DNA of 64,000 bases from DATAEY01 sp045805565 (GTDB lineage Bacteria; Actinomycetota; Thermoleophilia; Solirubrobacterales; Solirubrobacteraceae): NCBI GenBank assembly GCA_045805565.1, contig JBJMKZ010000020.1, positions 1-64,000 of the forward strand, in the 5' to 3' direction. The notes beneath the pieces were generated by a model, which was not told where the DNA came from, searched no databases, and worked only from the letters and a program-made list of their open reading frames with translations. Position 1 is the first letter of the stretch. Each line of letters starts with the position of its first letter. Both the position numbers and the translations under genes were made by a program. Of the stretch, positions 29,814 to 37,808 are shown one piece after another.

Positions 29814-31214
29814 TTAGCCGATGGAGCCGGCCATCTCGAGCTGGATGAGCCGGTTGAGCTCCACCGCATACTCCATCGGCAGCTCCTTGGTCACCGGCTC
29901 GATGAAGCCGTTGACGATCATCGCCGCGGCCTCGTCCTCGGAGAAGCCGCGCGACTGCATGTAGAAGAGCTGCTCGTCGGAGATCTTCCCGACCACCGCC
30001 TCGTGGGCGACGGTGACGTGCGGGTTCTGGATCTGGATGTCAGGCCAGGTGTCGGAGCGCGAGCGATCGTCCATCATCAGGCCGTCGCACTGGACGCGGG
30101 CCTTGGAACCACGCGAGTTGTGCCCCATTCGCACCAGGCCGCGGTAGCCCATGATGCCGCCGTCCTTGGAGATCGACTTGGCCAGGACGTTCGAAGTCGT
30201 GTTGGGCGCCAGGTGGACGACCTTGGCCCCGGTGTCCTTCCACACGCCCTCGCCGGCCACCCCGACGTTGAGGTGGTCGGCCCGGGCCCCGTCACCCATC
30301 AGGAACGAGCCGGGGTAAAGCATCACGTACTTGGCGCCCATCGATCCGCCGACCCACTCGACCGTCCCCTCCGCCTCGACCACGGCGCGCTTGGTGTTGA
30401 GGTTGTAGACGTCCTTGGACCAGTTCTGCACCGTCGTGTAGCGGGCCTTGGCGCCGGGCTTGACGAAGATCTCCACCACCGCCGAGTGCATCGAGTTGAC
30501 GCTGTAGGTCTGGGCCGTGCATCCCTCGATGTAGTTCACGTCCGAGCCTTCCTCGGCGATGATCAGGGTGTGCTCGAAGGTGCCCTCCCCCTGCCCCTCC
30601 ATCCGGAAGTAGGCCTGTAGCGGGAGGTCCACCTTCACCCCGGCAGGCACGTACAGGAACGAGCCGCCGGACCAGATCGCGCCGTGCAGGGCGGAGAACT
30701 TGTTGTCCTGCGGCGGGACGCACTTGGTCATGAAGTACTGCTCGACGAGCTCGGGGTACTCGCGCACCGCGGTGTCGGTCGAGCAGAACAGGATCCCGAG
30801 ATCCTCGTACTCCTTCTTGAGCCCCTCGTAGACCGGCTCGTTGTCCCAGACTCCGACCACCCCGGCGAGATGCTCGCGCTCGGCCTGGGGGATGCCCAGA
30901 TCCTCGTAGGTGCGCTTCATATTCTCGGGAACGTCGTCCCAGCTGTTGTAGCGGCCGGCGGTGGGCGGCGAATAGAGGACCAGGTCGTCGAAGTTCAGGC
31001 CCGACAGGTCCACGCCCCAGGTGGGAATCGGCTTGCGGGCGAAGATCTCGAACGACTTCAGGCGGCGCTCGCGCATCCAGTCGGGCTCGCCCTTAACCCG
31101 GGACATCTCCTCCACGACCTCGCGGGAGATGCCGGTGCGCGCGCGCAGCTGCCCCTGCTCGTCCTCGACGATCGGAGCGGGCTTGGCGAGGCGCGTCTTG
31201 TCGGCAGCTGCCAT
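29814..31214 (-). CDS. sufB: Fe-S cluster assembly scaffold SufB
   Basis: The 466-residue scaffold of the SufBCD complex, on which Fe-S clusters are built. Blocks include GVDLSGLNFDDLVLYSPPT, FCSTDTAVREYPELV, IWSGGSFLYVPAGVKVDLPLQ, EGCTAQTYSVNSMHSAVVEIF and NSRGSKARVQCDGLMMDDRS. Start ATG 31214 (MAAADKTRLAKP); the codons above to 31316 read as leader. Unlike most actinobacteria, it is not contiguous with sufCDSU: two small genes on the other strand intervene. A GTTT-N14-GGGTTA SigF-like site lies about 80 bases upstream. Confidence 0.97.
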   Translation of the reverse strand: MAAADKTRLAKPAPIVEDEQGQLRARTGISREVVEEMSRVKGEPDWMRERRLKSFEIFARKPIPTWGVDLSGLNFDDLVLYSPPTAGRYNSWDDVPENMKRTYEDLGIPQAEREHLAGVVGVWDNEPVYEGLKKEYEDLGILFCSTDTAVREYPELVEQYFMTKCVPPQDNKFSALHGAIWSGGSFLYVPAGVKVDLPLQAYFRMEGQGEGTFEHTLIIAEEGSDVNYIEGCTAQTYSVNSMHSAVVEIFVKPGAKARYTTVQNWSKDVYNLNTKRAVVEAEGTVEWVGGSMGAKYVMLYPGSFLMGDGARADHLNVGVAGEGVWKDTGAKVVHLAPNTTSNVLAKSISKDGGIMGYRGLVRMGHNSRGSKARVQCDGLMMDDRSRSDTWPDIQIQNPHVTVAHEAVVGKISDEQLFYMQSRGFSEDEAAAMIVNGFIEPVTKELPMEYAVELNRLIQLEMAGSIG

Positions 31215-31294
31215 TCGGGGGATATCCGTGCTCGGGAGTCGGAATTCTAGCGGGCGCAGCCGCGGACAACCTCGGTCGCCCGCCCAGGGGAGCA

Positions 31295-31318
31295 TAACCC
31301 CCCTCCTCCCGATCAAAC
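31295..31318 (-). promoter_or_regulatory. Weak candidate SigF-type promoter upstream of sufB
   Basis: On the minus strand GTTT (31318-31315), 14 bases, GGGTTA (31300-31295). The rest of the 350-base gap 31215-31564 shows no gene, strong hairpin or further recognisable site. Confidence 0.35.
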
Positions 31319-31564
31319 CACCGACGCGACATCCGCCCCGAGGGCAGGTCAGCCGGCATCAGGTGGTCATCGGGCGGCGCACCTGCGCGGTTTGTTGTCA
31401 GGCCGGTGCACTGATGCGCGCGGTGAGCGCCCTACTGGGGTGGCCGTGAGCGGCCAGCACCACTCGCAACTCCTCGTGCGGGCCCGGGTTTTCTGTCCGG
31501 CAGGCAGGCAAATCGTCCACGCCGGCGAATCACCCAGGTCGACGACTGCGCCACTTCGTCAGAG

Positions 31565-31894
31565 ATGAACACCCGAGAGCTCAGGCAACTGCTCGAGGAC
31601 GTCGAGGACACCAGGGAGATCGTCCTCGCCGATCGCGCCGCGATCGCAGATCGACGAGGGGTGGCCGAGCTGCAGACCGTGTGGAGCGCCGCCCGGGCCG
31701 AGGCCAATCTCGCCTATGACGCGTGGCGCACGGCCGGCGGCGACGACGCGTACGCCGCCTACCGCGCCGCCGAGGATCGCGCCGACGCCGCCGAGGATGC
31801 GCTGGCGGCCGCGTGCCTCCAGCCCGGGCATCGGACACCCGTCCGGAATCTGCCCGCGGCCTTGACTCCTCGCCCCGGGGAGCCGACCGCATGA
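31565..31894 (+). CDS. Small helical protein of unknown function
   Basis: 109 residues (MNTRELRQLLEDVEDTREIV...). A long coiled-coil-like, Ala-rich helical stretch covers residues 1-85 (EANLAYDAWRTAGG, YAAYRAAEDRADAAEDALAAACL), then a Pro-rich tail. No family is recognised. Its ATGA stop overlaps the start of the next small gene, so the two are probably coupled. It sits divergently from sufB inside the split SUF locus. Confidence 0.55.
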   Translation: MNTRELRQLLEDVEDTREIVLADRAAIADRRGVAELQTVWSAARAEANLAYDAWRTAGGDDAYAAYRAAEDRADAAEDALAAACLQPGHRTPVRNLPAALTPRPGEPTA

Positions 31895-32055
31895 ATGTGA
31901 CGTCCCCGGTCAGCTATGTCGATCCGCCTGACGTGCCCCCGGGGATGACCCTGGCGGACTACCGGCGCCAGAGCCAGCGTCCCGCTCGTCGCGGCCTGCG
32001 ACGCCGCGCCGGGCGCCTGCTTCGCGGATCGCGCTCTCGCCGCCGGATCGACTGA
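31891..32055 (+). CDS. Small basic protein, 54 aa
   Basis: Starts at ATG 31891, overlapping the previous stop in ATGA, and ends TGA 32055. The sequence has YVDPPDVPPGMTLADYRRQS followed by an Arg-rich tail (RRGLRRRAGRLLRGSRSRRRID). The VPPGMTLADYRR segment is like short proteins I recall from actinobacteria, often next to unrelated genes. The basic tail suggests nucleic acid or membrane contact. Function unknown. Confidence 0.5.
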   Translation: MNVTSPVSYVDPPDVPPGMTLADYRRQSQRPARRGLRRRAGRLLRGSRSRRRID

Positions 32056-32056
32056 C

Positions 32057-32072
32057 GGCCGGCGCGCCGGCC
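32057..32072. terminator. Palindrome between convergent genes
   Basis: A perfect 16-base palindrome GGCCGGCGCGCCGGCC separates the 54-aa gene from the end of sufU. It could fold into a short hairpin in either transcript and act as a bidirectional terminator. Confidence 0.4.
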
Positions 32073-32452
32073 TAGTCGGGCCAGCTCGCGTCGCCGGTCA
32101 CGGCGCCGCGCATCACCTTGAGGTTCAGCAGCGCGCACTTGCGCCGGGTGGCCGAGATCGGTATCCCGAGGAGCTCGATCAGCCAGTCGCCGTCGAGCTC
32201 GCCCACGTCGCCGAGCGGCATGCCGATGTACTCCTCGGAGGCGATCGACGCGGCGGCCTGTGAGATCGCACAGCCCTGGCCGTGGAAGCGCAGGTCGGCG
32301 ATCGTGTCCCCCTGCACGCGGATGTGCACGCCCATTTCGTCCCCACAGAGTGGATTGTGATCGTGGGCGTCGAGATCGTGCGGCCGCAGCTCGCCGAAGT
32401 TGCGGGGCCGCTTGTAGTGGTCGAGGATGTAATCGCGGTAGAGGTCGTCCAC
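32072..32452 (-). CDS. sufU: SufU, zinc-dependent sulfur-transfer protein
   Basis: 126 residues of the IscU/SufU family. Cysteines fall in NPLCGDEM, GQGCAISQAAAS and RKCALLNLK, the SufU set that binds zinc and accepts persulfide sulfur from SufS. The 18-residue SufU insertion (EYIGMPLGDVGELDGDWLIELLG) is present, distinguishing it from IscU. It lies 13 bases after sufS and is the last gene of the rrf2-sufCDSU operon. Confidence 0.95.
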   Translation of the reverse strand: MDDLYRDYILDHYKRPRNFGELRPHDLDAHDHNPLCGDEMGVHIRVQGDTIADLRFHGQGCAISQAAASIASEEYIGMPLGDVGELDGDWLIELLGIPISATRRKCALLNLKVMRGAVTGDASWPD

Positions 32453-32465
32453 GGCACCGCCCTCG

Positions 32466-33716
32466 TCAACCGACGTCGAACACGTCGCGCACGCGGGCGA
32501 GCGCGGTGATCAGCGCGTCGACGTCCTGCCGGGTGTTGTACGGCCCGAAGCTGGCGCGCGCGGTGGCGGGCACGCCGAGTCGGCGCATCAGTGGCATCGC
32601 GCAGTGATGTCCGGCCCTCACGCATACGTTCTCGCGGTTGATGAGGTCGGCGACGTCGTGAGGGTGAACCCCCCGCAGCTCGAACGAGATCACGCCGCCC
32701 CGACCCTCCGTGCTGCGCGGCCCGATCACCCGGACGCCGCCCACATCCCGGAGGCGCTCGAGCGCGTAGCGCGTGAGCTCGCGCTCATGGGCTCGCACCC
32801 TGTCCATTCCCAGCTTCGAGAGGTAGTCCACGGCGACGCCCAGGCCGACGCCCTCGGCGATCATCGACGTGCCGGCCTCGAACTTCCACGGCAGCTCGTT
32901 CCAGGTCGAGCGCTGGAAGTCGACGGTGCGGATCATGTCCCCGCCGCCCAGGAAGGGGCGCATCCGCTCCAGCAGCTCGCGCCGGCCATGCAGCACGCCG
33001 ATTCCCGTCGGCCCCAGCGCCTTGTGGCCGGTCCAGACGTAGAAATCCGCCCCGATGGCGGAAACGTCGACGGGCAGCTGGGGGACGCCCTGCGATCCGT
33101 CGACCAGCGACACCGCGCCCGCGCTCCGTGCCCGTGCGGCCATCTCGGCCACCGGGTTCAGCGTGCCCAGCACGTTGGAGATGTGAGCGAAGGCGGCCAG
33201 CCTCACCCGGCCGCCCGCGAGCTCGGAGTCGAGCTGATCGAGCGACAGCGTTCCCTCGTCGGAGACGTCGAGGTAACGCAGCTGCGCTCCCGTCTCGGCG
33301 GTCAGCAGCTGCCAGGGAACGATGTTCGAGTGATGCTCCATCTGGGTGATCAGCACCACGTCGCCCGGGCCGAGGTGCTCGCGTCCCCAGGCGTACGCGA
33401 CCAGGTTGATCGCCTCGGTCGCGTTGCGCGTGAAGATGGTCGTGGCCGCATCGCCGCCGCAGAACGCGGCCACGCGCGCCCGCGCGCCCTCGAACATCTC
33501 GGTCGCCTCCTGGGCGAGCGTGTACACGCCGCGGTGGATGTTGGCGTTGTGGCGCCGGTAGTAGCCGTCGATCGCCTCGATCACGGCGGTCGGCTTCTGC
33601 GAGGTGGCGGCCGAGTCCAGGTAGACCAGCGGGCGTCCGTCTATCTCGCGCTCGAAGATCGGGAAGTCCGAGCGGACGTCCAGCGGGAGGTCGACGGGGG
33701 TCGTGATCGCTTCCAT
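32466..33716 (-). CDS. sufS: Cysteine desulfurase SufS
   Basis: A 416-residue PLP-dependent desulfurase giving persulfide sulfur for cluster assembly. Start ATG 33716 (MEAITTPVDLPLDVRSDFPIF), 2 bases after the sufD stop. The PLP lysine is in VWTGHKALGPTG, the MEHHSNIVPWQ substrate loop is intact, and the catalytic cysteine is Cys372 in RAGHHCAMPLM, with the short group II loop. Confidence 0.96.
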   Translation of the reverse strand: MEAITTPVDLPLDVRSDFPIFEREIDGRPLVYLDSAATSQKPTAVIEAIDGYYRRHNANIHRGVYTLAQEATEMFEGARARVAAFCGGDAATTIFTRNATEAINLVAYAWGREHLGPGDVVLITQMEHHSNIVPWQLLTAETGAQLRYLDVSDEGTLSLDQLDSELAGGRVRLAAFAHISNVLGTLNPVAEMAARARSAGAVSLVDGSQGVPQLPVDVSAIGADFYVWTGHKALGPTGIGVLHGRRELLERMRPFLGGGDMIRTVDFQRSTWNELPWKFEAGTSMIAEGVGLGVAVDYLSKLGMDRVRAHERELTRYALERLRDVGGVRVIGPRSTEGRGGVISFELRGVHPHDVADLINRENVCVRAGHHCAMPLMRRLGVPATARASFGPYNTRQDVDALITALARVRDVFDVG

Positions 33717-33718
33717 CG

Positions 33719-35113
33719 TCACTTGGCGGCGGCGTAGGCGTCGATGTCCTGCGCGGCGGCGGCCAGCTTGGCCGCTATCCGTTCGCGCACCAGCTCCTCC
33801 AGCCCCGGGTCGTCGAGCTGCACGACCACCGGCTCGAAGTAGCCCTCCACGATCACCCTTACCGCCTCCTGGCGGGAAAGCCCGCGCGTGCGCATGTAGA
33901 AGACCTGGGTCTCGTCCACCTCGCCGACGGTCCCGCCGTGCGAGGCCGAGACGCTGTCGGTCTCCACGATCAGCGACGGGATCGCGTCCACCTTGGCCTT
34001 GGGCGAGAGCATCATCGAGTGGGTCTGCAGGTAGGTGTGCGACTCCTGGGCGCCCGGTTCGATCTTGATCAGGCCCTCGTAGGAGGCCCGGCTGGATCCC
34101 GTCGCCGCGCCCTTCCACACCGTGTCGCCGGTCGTATGGCCGCTCTCGTGCAGGTCGACCGTGTAGAGGTCGAGATGCTCGGATCCCTCGGTGAAGTAGA
34201 TGCCGCGGTGGCGCATTTCGGCGCCGGGCTCGGCGGTCGACAGCTCGAGGTGCTGGCGCGTGAGACGACCACCGAGATGGATCGGGATCCAGGTGCAGTG
34301 CGCGTCGCGTCCCACGCGGACGAAATGGGTCGAGAGGTCGTAGACCGCACCGTCTCCGGCGCCCCAGTCCTGCAGGTGCGAGAGCCGGCAGCGTGCGCCG
34401 GGCTCCAGGTACAGCTCGAAGTGGCCGGCATGCAGCGCCTGGCCGTCGAACGGCGCGGCCAGGTCGTACTCGCGCAGCCGGAACTCCGAGCCGCGGTCGC
34501 CGATCGCCAGTGTGTGGGCGTACTGGGCGGTGCCGGCATCGTCGATCGCGTAGACGATCTGGAATGGCCGGTCCACCGCCAGTCCGGGCGGCACGTAGAG
34601 GAAGGCCCCTCCGGTCCAGAACGCGGTCGCGGCGGCCTCGAACTTGTCGCGCTCGTAGGTGAGCCGCCGCATGAAGTACCGCCGCGCCAGGTCGCCGTGG
34701 CGCTCGAGCGCCTCCTCCAGCGAGCACAGGATCACGCCGCGGGCGGCCAGCTCGGGGTCGAGCCGGACGTCGACCACGTCGCCGGCCCGCTGGACGAGAC
34801 GGCCGGCCAGCGGCTCGTCCCCCAGCGCCCGCGTGACCACCTCCGGCACCCCGGCGTCGGCGCCCGGGTGACGCACCGCCAGCTCGTCGAGGTCGAGCTC
34901 GCGTAGGTTGGTCGTCCAGAATCCCGAGCGACGCCAGGCAGGCAGGTCGGCGGCCTCGAACGCCGAGAGCGCGGCGGCCCGCAGCTCGTCGGGGGCGCGG
35001 CCGTTGCCGGCTCCGGCGCCCGCCAGCGGCCGGTAAAGGGTGGCCTGCCGGGCGGCCCCGCGCTTGGTGGAGCGCGCCGCCCCCTGGACACTCCTGCCGT
35101 CGCCCTCAGACAT
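33719..35113 (-). CDS. sufD: Fe-S cluster assembly protein SufD
   Basis: 464 residues, paralogue of SufB and partner in the SufBC2D complex. It has the parallel beta-helix core (AFLYVPPGLAVDRPFQIVYA, YEGLIKIEPGAQESHTYLQT) and the conserved HGGTVGEVDETQVFYMRTRGLSRQEA block with its histidine. It overlaps the sufC stop by 8 bases. The N-terminal 40 residues are low-complexity and may be partly leader. Confidence 0.95.
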   Translation of the reverse strand: MSEGDGRSVQGAARSTKRGAARQATLYRPLAGAGAGNGRAPDELRAAALSAFEAADLPAWRRSGFWTTNLRELDLDELAVRHPGADAGVPEVVTRALGDEPLAGRLVQRAGDVVDVRLDPELAARGVILCSLEEALERHGDLARRYFMRRLTYERDKFEAAATAFWTGGAFLYVPPGLAVDRPFQIVYAIDDAGTAQYAHTLAIGDRGSEFRLREYDLAAPFDGQALHAGHFELYLEPGARCRLSHLQDWGAGDGAVYDLSTHFVRVGRDAHCTWIPIHLGGRLTRQHLELSTAEPGAEMRHRGIYFTEGSEHLDLYTVDLHESGHTTGDTVWKGAATGSSRASYEGLIKIEPGAQESHTYLQTHSMMLSPKAKVDAIPSLIVETDSVSASHGGTVGEVDETQVFYMRTRGLSRQEAVRVIVEGYFEPVVVQLDDPGLEELVRERIAAKLAAAAQDIDAYAAAK

Positions 35114-35885
35114 CGTCCTCCTCGGGCGCTCCGGTGACGACCTCCAGCTGGTCGCGCAACCAGTCGTAGCCCTCGCGCTCGAGCTGATCCACCAGCTCCG
35201 GGCCGCCCTCGCGCACGATCCGACCGTCGAGCATGATGTGAACGAAGTCGGGCGTGATGTGGTGGAGGATGCGTTGGTAGTGCGTGATGATCAACGCGCC
35301 CATCCCGGTCTCGGCGTGGAGGGTGTTGACGCCCTCGGCCACGGTGCGCAGCGCGTCGATGTCCAGCCCCGAGTCGGTCTCGTCCAGCACCGCGACCTCG
35401 GGGGCCAGCATCGCCATCTGGAGGATCTCGCAGCGCTTCTTCTCGCCTCCCGAGAAGCCGTCGTTGAGGTGGCGGGAGGTGAAGTCGCGATCCACCCGCA
35501 GCAGCTCGGTCACGCGGCGCAGATCGGCTCCGAACTCCTTGACCCCGACCGGCTCCTCCCGCCTGGTGTTGATCGCCATGCGCAGGAAGTTCGCGACCGA
35601 CACGCCGGGGATCGCCGTCGGGTACTGGAAGGCGAGGAACAGGCCGGCCTGGGCCCGGTCCTCGGGGTCGGCCTCCGTGAGGTCCTCGCCGCGGAAGCGG
35701 ATCTCGCCCCCGGTGATCTCATAGCCGGGATGGCCGAGGATCGTGTTCGCCAGCGTCGACTTGCCCGAGCCGTTGGGGCCCATGAGCGCATGGATCTCGC
35801 CCTTGGACACGGACAGATCCACGCCCCGGAGGATCTCGCGCTCGTCGGCGCGGACGTGGAGGTTTCGGATCTCGAGATCGGCCAT
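35106..35885 (-). CDS. sufC: SUF ABC-type ATPase SufC
   Basis: 259 residues from ATG 35885 (MADLEIRNLHVRAD). Walker A is GPNGSGKST, the signature is DGFSGGEKKRCEILQMA, Walker B VAVLDETDSGLDIDAL, and the switch His is in IITHYQRIL. Powers conformational change of the SufBCD scaffold. It is the first suf gene after the Rrf2 regulator, 25 bases downstream of it. Confidence 0.97.
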   Translation of the reverse strand: MADLEIRNLHVRADEREILRGVDLSVSKGEIHALMGPNGSGKSTLANTILGHPGYEITGGEIRFRGEDLTEADPEDRAQAGLFLAFQYPTAIPGVSVANFLRMAINTRREEPVGVKEFGADLRRVTELLRVDRDFTSRHLNDGFSGGEKKRCEILQMAMLAPEVAVLDETDSGLDIDALRTVAEGVNTLHAETGMGALIITHYQRILHHITPDFVHIMLDGRIVREGGPELVDQLEREGYDWLRDQLEVVTGAPEEDDV

Positions 35886-35910
35886 GGCTCTCTCCGGGAA
35901 GGCGCCCGGT

Positions 35911-36357
35911 CTACGCCGGCACCGGGGCGGACCGGTCCTGGACCAGGTCGGACAGACGCGTCTGCTCAAGGGTGCCGACGATCGAGCCCTGCACCCGCGT
36001 CCACAGCAGCTTGGTGGGGCAGACATGAGCGGCGTCGGTCTCTCGCGCGCACACGAGGTCGCCGTCGGGTGCCTGGGAGATGCACTCGATCGGAGCGATC
36101 GATCCCTCCAGTGCCTCCACCACCTCGGCCATCGTGATGTCCGGCGCCGGGCGCGCCAGCAGGTAGCCTCCCCGCGCCCCGCGCCGGCCCTCGACCAGGC
36201 CGGCCTTGCGCAGCCGCGCCACCAGATGCTCCAGGTAGGCGAGCGGCAGCTCGTCGGCGGCGGCGATGTCGGCCAGGGAGACCGGCTCGTCGCCGTTGCG
36301 GCGCGCGAGCTCGACCATCACCCGCACGCCGTACTCGGTCCTGGTGGAGAACATCAT
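35911..36357 (-). CDS. Rrf2-family Fe-S-responsive repressor (SufR/IscR-like)
   Basis: 148 residues. The winged helix contains FSTRTEYGVRVMVELARR, LADIAAADELPLAYLEHLVARLRKAGLVEGRRGARGGY split across helix 2, recognition helix and wing. Three cysteines near residues 93-115 (IECIS, LVCARE, HVCPTK) probably ligate an Fe-S cluster as in IscR. It heads the sufCDSU operon, and a perfect palindrome lies 10 bases before its start, consistent with autoregulation according to Fe-S demand. Confidence 0.92.
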   Translation of the reverse strand: MMFSTRTEYGVRVMVELARRNGDEPVSLADIAAADELPLAYLEHLVARLRKAGLVEGRRGARGGYLLARPAPDITMAEVVEALEGSIAPIECISQAPDGDLVCARETDAAHVCPTKLLWTRVQGSIVGTLEQTRLSDLVQDRSAPVPA

Positions 36358-36367
36358 CGCGGAAAAA

Positions 36368-36384
36368 CCTACCTCGCAGGTAGG
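36368..36384. promoter_or_regulatory. Palindromic operator of the suf/Rrf2 operon
   Basis: CCTACCT-CGC-AGGTAGG, a perfect 7-base inverted repeat with a 3-base spacer, 10 bases upstream of the Rrf2 start. A TATCCT -10-like box overlaps its upstream edge on the minus strand, so occupancy would block transcription. Confidence 0.7.
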
Positions 36385-36479
36385 ATATCAGCGCGGGTCG
36401 AGCAGCCGGGCGGTCGGGCGGAGAAGGCGGCACCTCCATCCATGACTCCCCCTATCTTCGTCGCGGTGCTGGTGGCTCG

Positions 36480-37808
36480 ATGAAGCGGCCCGCGGTCGTC
36501 GGCAGCATGGCGGTGGTTGCCGCCGTTCTCGTGGTGGCGGCCGGCTACGGCGCCTACAAGCTTCACCTGTTCAACCGCAGCTCGACCCAGCGTGGGGAGG
36601 TGGCGTCCACCAACGAGGCGGAACCGGGCGGCTCGCAGCGCCGGCATGGCCCGCCCGCCTGGCCGATCTTCCGCTTCGACGAGCGCCGCACCGGCAACAA
36701 CCCCGCGGCGAACCTTCGGCCCCCCCTGCGGATCAGGTGGCTGCGGGATGCTCCCAACCACAGCTACCTCGAGGCGCCGCCGGTGGTGGCGCGCGGCGTC
36801 CTGGTCGCGGTCTCGTACACCAGGTACCGGGGCTCCGACATCGTGGCCGTCAACGCGCAGACCGGCAGGACGCTCTGGCACCGGCACTACCGCCAGGGCG
36901 AGATCTTCGCGTCCACGCCCGCCATCGCCGGGGCAGAGGTCTACGTCACCTCCAAGGACGGGCACCTGCGCGTCTTCGACCTGCGCAGCGGCCGTCTCCG
37001 GTGGCAGAAGGTGCTCCGCGGCGACGCCACCGAGTCGACGCCGATCGTGTCGCGCGGGCTGGTGTACTTCGGGCGGGCCAACGGATACATGTACGCGTTC
37101 GACGTGCGTCGCCGGCGACTAATCTGGCGCTTCGGCCCGACCGGCGGCAACGTTGCCAGCGGGGTGGCGCTGACCGCGACGACCGCCTATTTCGCGTCGT
37201 ACGGAGGGGGCGTGTACGGGCTCAACCGGTTCACGGGGAGGCTGCGCTGGAAGACCGTCGTCCGCGGCGCCCGCGACAACCTGGTCCCGTTCTACTCCAC
37301 CCCGGCGCTGGCCCGCGGACGGGTGCTGCTGGGCGGCAACGACGGCTCGGTCTATGCGCTGGACGCCCGCACCGGGGCGCAGAAGTGGCGGTTCGACGCC
37401 GAGGGCTACGTCTACGCGAGTGCGGCGATCCGGGGCGGGAGGCTCTACATCGGCGACTTCGGCGGCGGCTTCCATGCGTTGTCGATCAAGACCGGACGTG
37501 AGATCTGGCGCCACCAGATGGGCCCGATCCTCGGCTCGGCCACCGTGATCCGCAACGTCGTGTACGTGTCGTCGCTGCGTCCGTCGCGCACCGTCGGCCT
37601 GGACCCCGACACCGGCCGAGTGGTGTGGCGCTTCCGCGACGGACAGTTCTCGCCGGTCATCGCCGACGACGACGAGGCATGGCTGGGCGGGCGGACCCGC
37701 TTCTACGCGCTGCGCGCCGCGCCGCGCCCGGCCCGGCGCGCCGGCCGCGGCCGGGCCCACCGGCGCCCATCGCACCGGCGAGGGCCGTGGAGCGCCGGGT
37801 GGCCATGA
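36480..37808 (+). CDS. PQQ-like beta-propeller repeat protein, membrane-anchored
   Basis: 442 residues. An N-terminal membrane anchor (VVGSMAVVAAVLVVAAGYGAY) leads to an extracytoplasmic eight-bladed-type propeller with repeated W/Y and TGRxxWR motifs (NAQTGRTLWHRHY, DLRSGRLRWQKVL, NRFTGRLRWKTVV, DARTGAQKWRFDA, IKTGREIWRHQ, DPDTGRVVWRF). This is the PQQ-like/BamB-like fold; no PQQ-dehydrogenase active site is visible. The tail is Arg/Pro-rich. Its stop overlaps the flippase start in ATGA, tying it to glycan genes; it may scaffold or bind an exported glycan. Confidence 0.85.
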   Translation: MKRPAVVGSMAVVAAVLVVAAGYGAYKLHLFNRSSTQRGEVASTNEAEPGGSQRRHGPPAWPIFRFDERRTGNNPAANLRPPLRIRWLRDAPNHSYLEAPPVVARGVLVAVSYTRYRGSDIVAVNAQTGRTLWHRHYRQGEIFASTPAIAGAEVYVTSKDGHLRVFDLRSGRLRWQKVLRGDATESTPIVSRGLVYFGRANGYMYAFDVRRRRLIWRFGPTGGNVASGVALTATTAYFASYGGGVYGLNRFTGRLRWKTVVRGARDNLVPFYSTPALARGRVLLGGNDGSVYALDARTGAQKWRFDAEGYVYASAAIRGGRLYIGDFGGGFHALSIKTGREIWRHQMGPILGSATVIRNVVYVSSLRPSRTVGLDPDTGRVVWRFRDGQFSPVIADDDEAWLGGRTRFYALRAAPRPARRAGRGRAHRRPSHRRGPWSAGWP

